The notes beneath the pieces were generated by a model. The model saw only the letters and a program-made list of their open reading frames with translations, did no database searches and was not told the DNA's origin. 64,000 nt of DNA from Deltaproteobacteria bacterium (GTDB lineage Bacteria > Bdellovibrionota > Bdellovibrionia > Bdellovibrionales > JAMPXM01), in the NCBI GenBank assembly GCA_017302795.1, contig JAFLCB010000004.1, positions 186,001 to 250,000 on the forward strand. The letters run 5' to 3'. This document shows positions 62,637 to 64,000 of this stretch, piece by piece. The translations under genes were made by a program, and so were the position numbers. The number at the start of each line of letters is the position of its first letter. The first letter of the stretch is position 1.

Positions 62637-62732
62637 TCCTCTTTCACTCTTTTAGCCTCACCCTGAAATCCCAACCAGGTTAACAGTTCCCCCTTCTCGG
62701 TTCGCCTATATGGCAGTTAAACTGCCTGAAGT

Positions 62733-63095
62733 ATGAATCAAAACGATCAGGTCTTCGAAACGCTCGCAAAAGCCCCAACTCTTCTGACCTCTCTCGATGC
62801 CCTGGGATTCCCTGGCTGGGCCCTCGCTTTAGCGATCGTAGCGGCGACGATTGGACTGCTTTTTGCCGGACGTGAATTGGCTGCTTGGTTCTTGAAAACG
62901 AACTCGATCGCCGATGAAGTCATTCGCCTAGAAACAATGATCAAAGACCTGCAGGGCGATATACACGCTCTCGAGCAAGCTGTACTTAAAACCAAAGCAG
63001 CAATAGAACCGGCAGCTTCAGGAGCGACTTCGATCCAGTACTCGCAAAAAGAAAAAGAGGCTGACGGTCAGCCTCACTTTCCCCTCAATCATTAG
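62733..63095 (+). CDS. Small membrane protein with coiled coil
   Basis: I do not recognise the family. One transmembrane span (about 29-47, WALALAIVAATIGLLFAG) is followed by an amphipathic helix with heptad-like pattern (ADEVIRLETMIKDLQGDIHAL), resembling small inner-membrane proteins that form oligomers. No clear ribosome site. The last roughly 30 bp overlap the terminator of the opposing M16 peptidase. Confidence 0.5.
   Translation: MNQNDQVFETLAKAPTLLTSLDALGFPGWALALAIVAATIGLLFAGRELAAWFLKTNSIADEVIRLETMIKDLQGDIHALEQAVLKTKAAIEPAASGATSIQYSQKEKEADGQPHFPLNH
63046..63075 (-). terminator. Rho-independent terminator of the M16 peptidase gene
   Basis: On the minus strand GAGGCTGA/TCAGCCTC (63057-63064 and 63068-63075) with a 3-nt loop is followed by TTTTTCTTTTT (63046-63056). 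It lies 41 bp past the peptidase stop but inside the end of the opposing gene. Confidence 0.85.
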
Positions 63096-63115
63096 CGCTT
63101 GCTACTATTTTTGCT

Positions 63116-64000
63116 TTATTGAATCGACGCCGCGGGAACGATCTCAAACTTGTCGACTTTCCCCTTCAGCGACTCTGCAGCCTGGCTAGGAGCATGAATC
63201 ACAATTGAGAGATTTCCCGGCACAAGCGTCTTCTTTATCGCGGTGTTGACCTCAGAAGCCGAAATGTCGCCTAGATCCCGCACGTAGTGAGTCAGGTAGC
63301 GATCGGAAATTCCGTAATTTCTTAGCAACAGCATGTTGAACGCAAGTTTATCGCTGGTTTCTATGGCCTGAGGGAAGATTCCAGACAAATACCCACGAGC
63401 ACGTTTTAGTTCCTCGGATGTGATTCCCGCTTCAACAAACTTTTTGTACATCGCAATGGTTTCCATCACGACTTTTTCGATGGAGTCAGTCTTAGTGAAA
63501 GTATCAATTTCAAAGGGACCTGAAGTAAGTCGAGCGTCGAATCCAGAAGAAATCGAGTAGGTAAGCCCAAGCTCCTTTCGAATTCGATCGTTCAAGCGAC
63601 TGGCAAACGCGCCACCAAAAACTGTGTTGGCAACTCTTAGAGGAAGAAAATTCTCGTCCATGCGCTTTATGCCGATAGCTGAGATTCGAATTTGCGCCTG
63701 GGTTAAACCAGGTTTGTCCACCACAAGTACTCTCACACCTGCGACTGGAATCGGCTCTGGGATTGTGCCCGGCTCAAGGTCACGCTTCGCCCAAGCACCA
63801 AAATCGGTTTCAACTTTCTTTTCGAACTGAGGATCGAACTGGCCGACAACCACGAGAATGGAATTCCCTGGGCGATAAAATTTGAGGTAATGCTGAATAA
63901 CACTTTTTTTCGTCAAGCTTGCAACTTCTGTGGCGGTACCGCTGACAGATCTGCCATAGGGGTGATCGCCAAATAAAAACTTCGCAGACGCCACGTCAGC
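63116..64000 (-). CDS. M16 zinc peptidase (5' part off right edge)
   Basis: The visible part is the end of the catalytic domain (FGDHPYGRSVSGTATEVASL, YLKFYRPGNSILVVVGQFD) and the C-terminal M16 domain (ANTVFGGAFASRLNDRIRKELGLTYSISSGFDARL). The catalytic HxxEH-type site must lie off the right edge. Such proteins are often periplasmic or membrane-associated peptidases, frequently in pairs. The frame stays open to the window edge; an apparent GTG start at 63994 is internal. A terminator follows at 63046-63075. Confidence 0.85.
   Translation of the reverse strand, partial: ADVASAKFLFGDHPYGRSVSGTATEVASLTKKSVIQHYLKFYRPGNSILVVVGQFDPQFEKKVETDFGAWAKRDLEPGTIPEPIPVAGVRVLVVDKPGLTQAQIRISAIGIKRMDENFLPLRVANTVFGGAFASRLNDRIRKELGLTYSISSGFDARLTSGPFEIDTFTKTDSIEKVVMETIAMYKKFVEAGITSEELKRARGYLSGIFPQAIETSDKLAFNMLLLRNYGISDRYLTHYVRDLGDISASEVNTAIKKTLVPGNLSIVIHAPSQAAESLKGKVDKFEIVPAASIQ

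Noticed and set aside
1-64000. Insertion sequences, prophage or integrative elements
   Set aside because: No transposase, integrase, phage structural or toxin-antitoxin gene was seen on either strand, and the tRNA-Leu has no flanking direct copy that I can find.

Overview
The window looks like a chromosomal segment of a Gram-negative predatory-type bacterium of the Bdellovibrionota (Bdellovibrio and relatives). The reasons are an LPS/outer-membrane gene set (lpxC, kdsA, an LptF/G-type permease, TamB plus an Omp85 protein), a paired set of twitch-type radical SAM proteins, an SxtJ / DUF5989 / carbamoyltransferase trio, a receiver-DnaJ-TPR fusion, a secreted multihaem protein with an FQNC-type lipobox, and many secreted proteins and small lipoproteins of unknown function. 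Base composition is even along the window. I see no insertion sequence, prophage, CRISPR array or plasmid gene. The assignment is inference from gene content and was not tested by a search.

Layout. 1-7.5 kb: the start of rimP (cut by the left edge), a RimI-type acetyltransferase with a SurA-like protein, an outer-membrane barrel, tRNA-Leu(CAA), a secreted unknown, a methyltransferase and gloB; three blocks of a hairpin-forming repeat lie here. 7.6-19.5 kb: the SxtJ / DUF5989 / carbamoyltransferase operon, an eRF1-like small protein, lipoproteins, a lone MlaF-type ATPase, a three-haem protein, an RlmI-type methyltransferase and pckG. 19.6-24 kb: an operon of a PpiD-like chaperone and two radical SAM proteins. 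24.2-29.6 kb: the rod-shape operon mreC-mreD-mrdA-rodA plus a secreted unknown. 29.6-33 kb: trxA, a receiver-DnaJ-TPR regulator and a degenerate receiver. 33.1-40 kb: a glycosyltransferase, kdsA, an LPS-export permease, dprA, a LysM protein and a TPR lipoprotein. 40.2-47.9 kb: a minimal ComEC-like protein, ald, lpxC, ruvCAB, a TPR protein and efp. 48-56.2 kb: a TPR protein, tamB and an unusually long Omp85 (about seven POTRA domains). 56.2-64 kb: ppsR, two unknowns, nusB, an outer-membrane protein, rsmB, a LysR regulator, two membrane-anchored unknowns and an M16 peptidase cut by the right edge.

How the genes fit together. Much of the window builds or shapes the envelope: peptidoglycan elongation (MreC/D, PBP2, RodA, LysM protein), lipid A and Kdo synthesis (LpxC, KdsA), LPS and phospholipid transport (LptF/G, MlaF) and outer-membrane assembly (PpiD/SurA-like proteins, TamB, Omp85). 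A second group serves recombination and competence (ruvCAB, dprA, ComEC-like). A third (ald, pckG, ppsR) fits growth on amino acids with gluconeogenesis.

The most unusual features are non-coding: a family of roughly 60-bp two-hairpin repeats with compensatory stem changes at four loci, a perfect 58-bp palindrome between rsmB and lysR, a 4 x 17-bp exact tandem repeat in front of a lipoprotein gene, and terminators of minus-strand genes lying inside the 3' ends of opposing genes.
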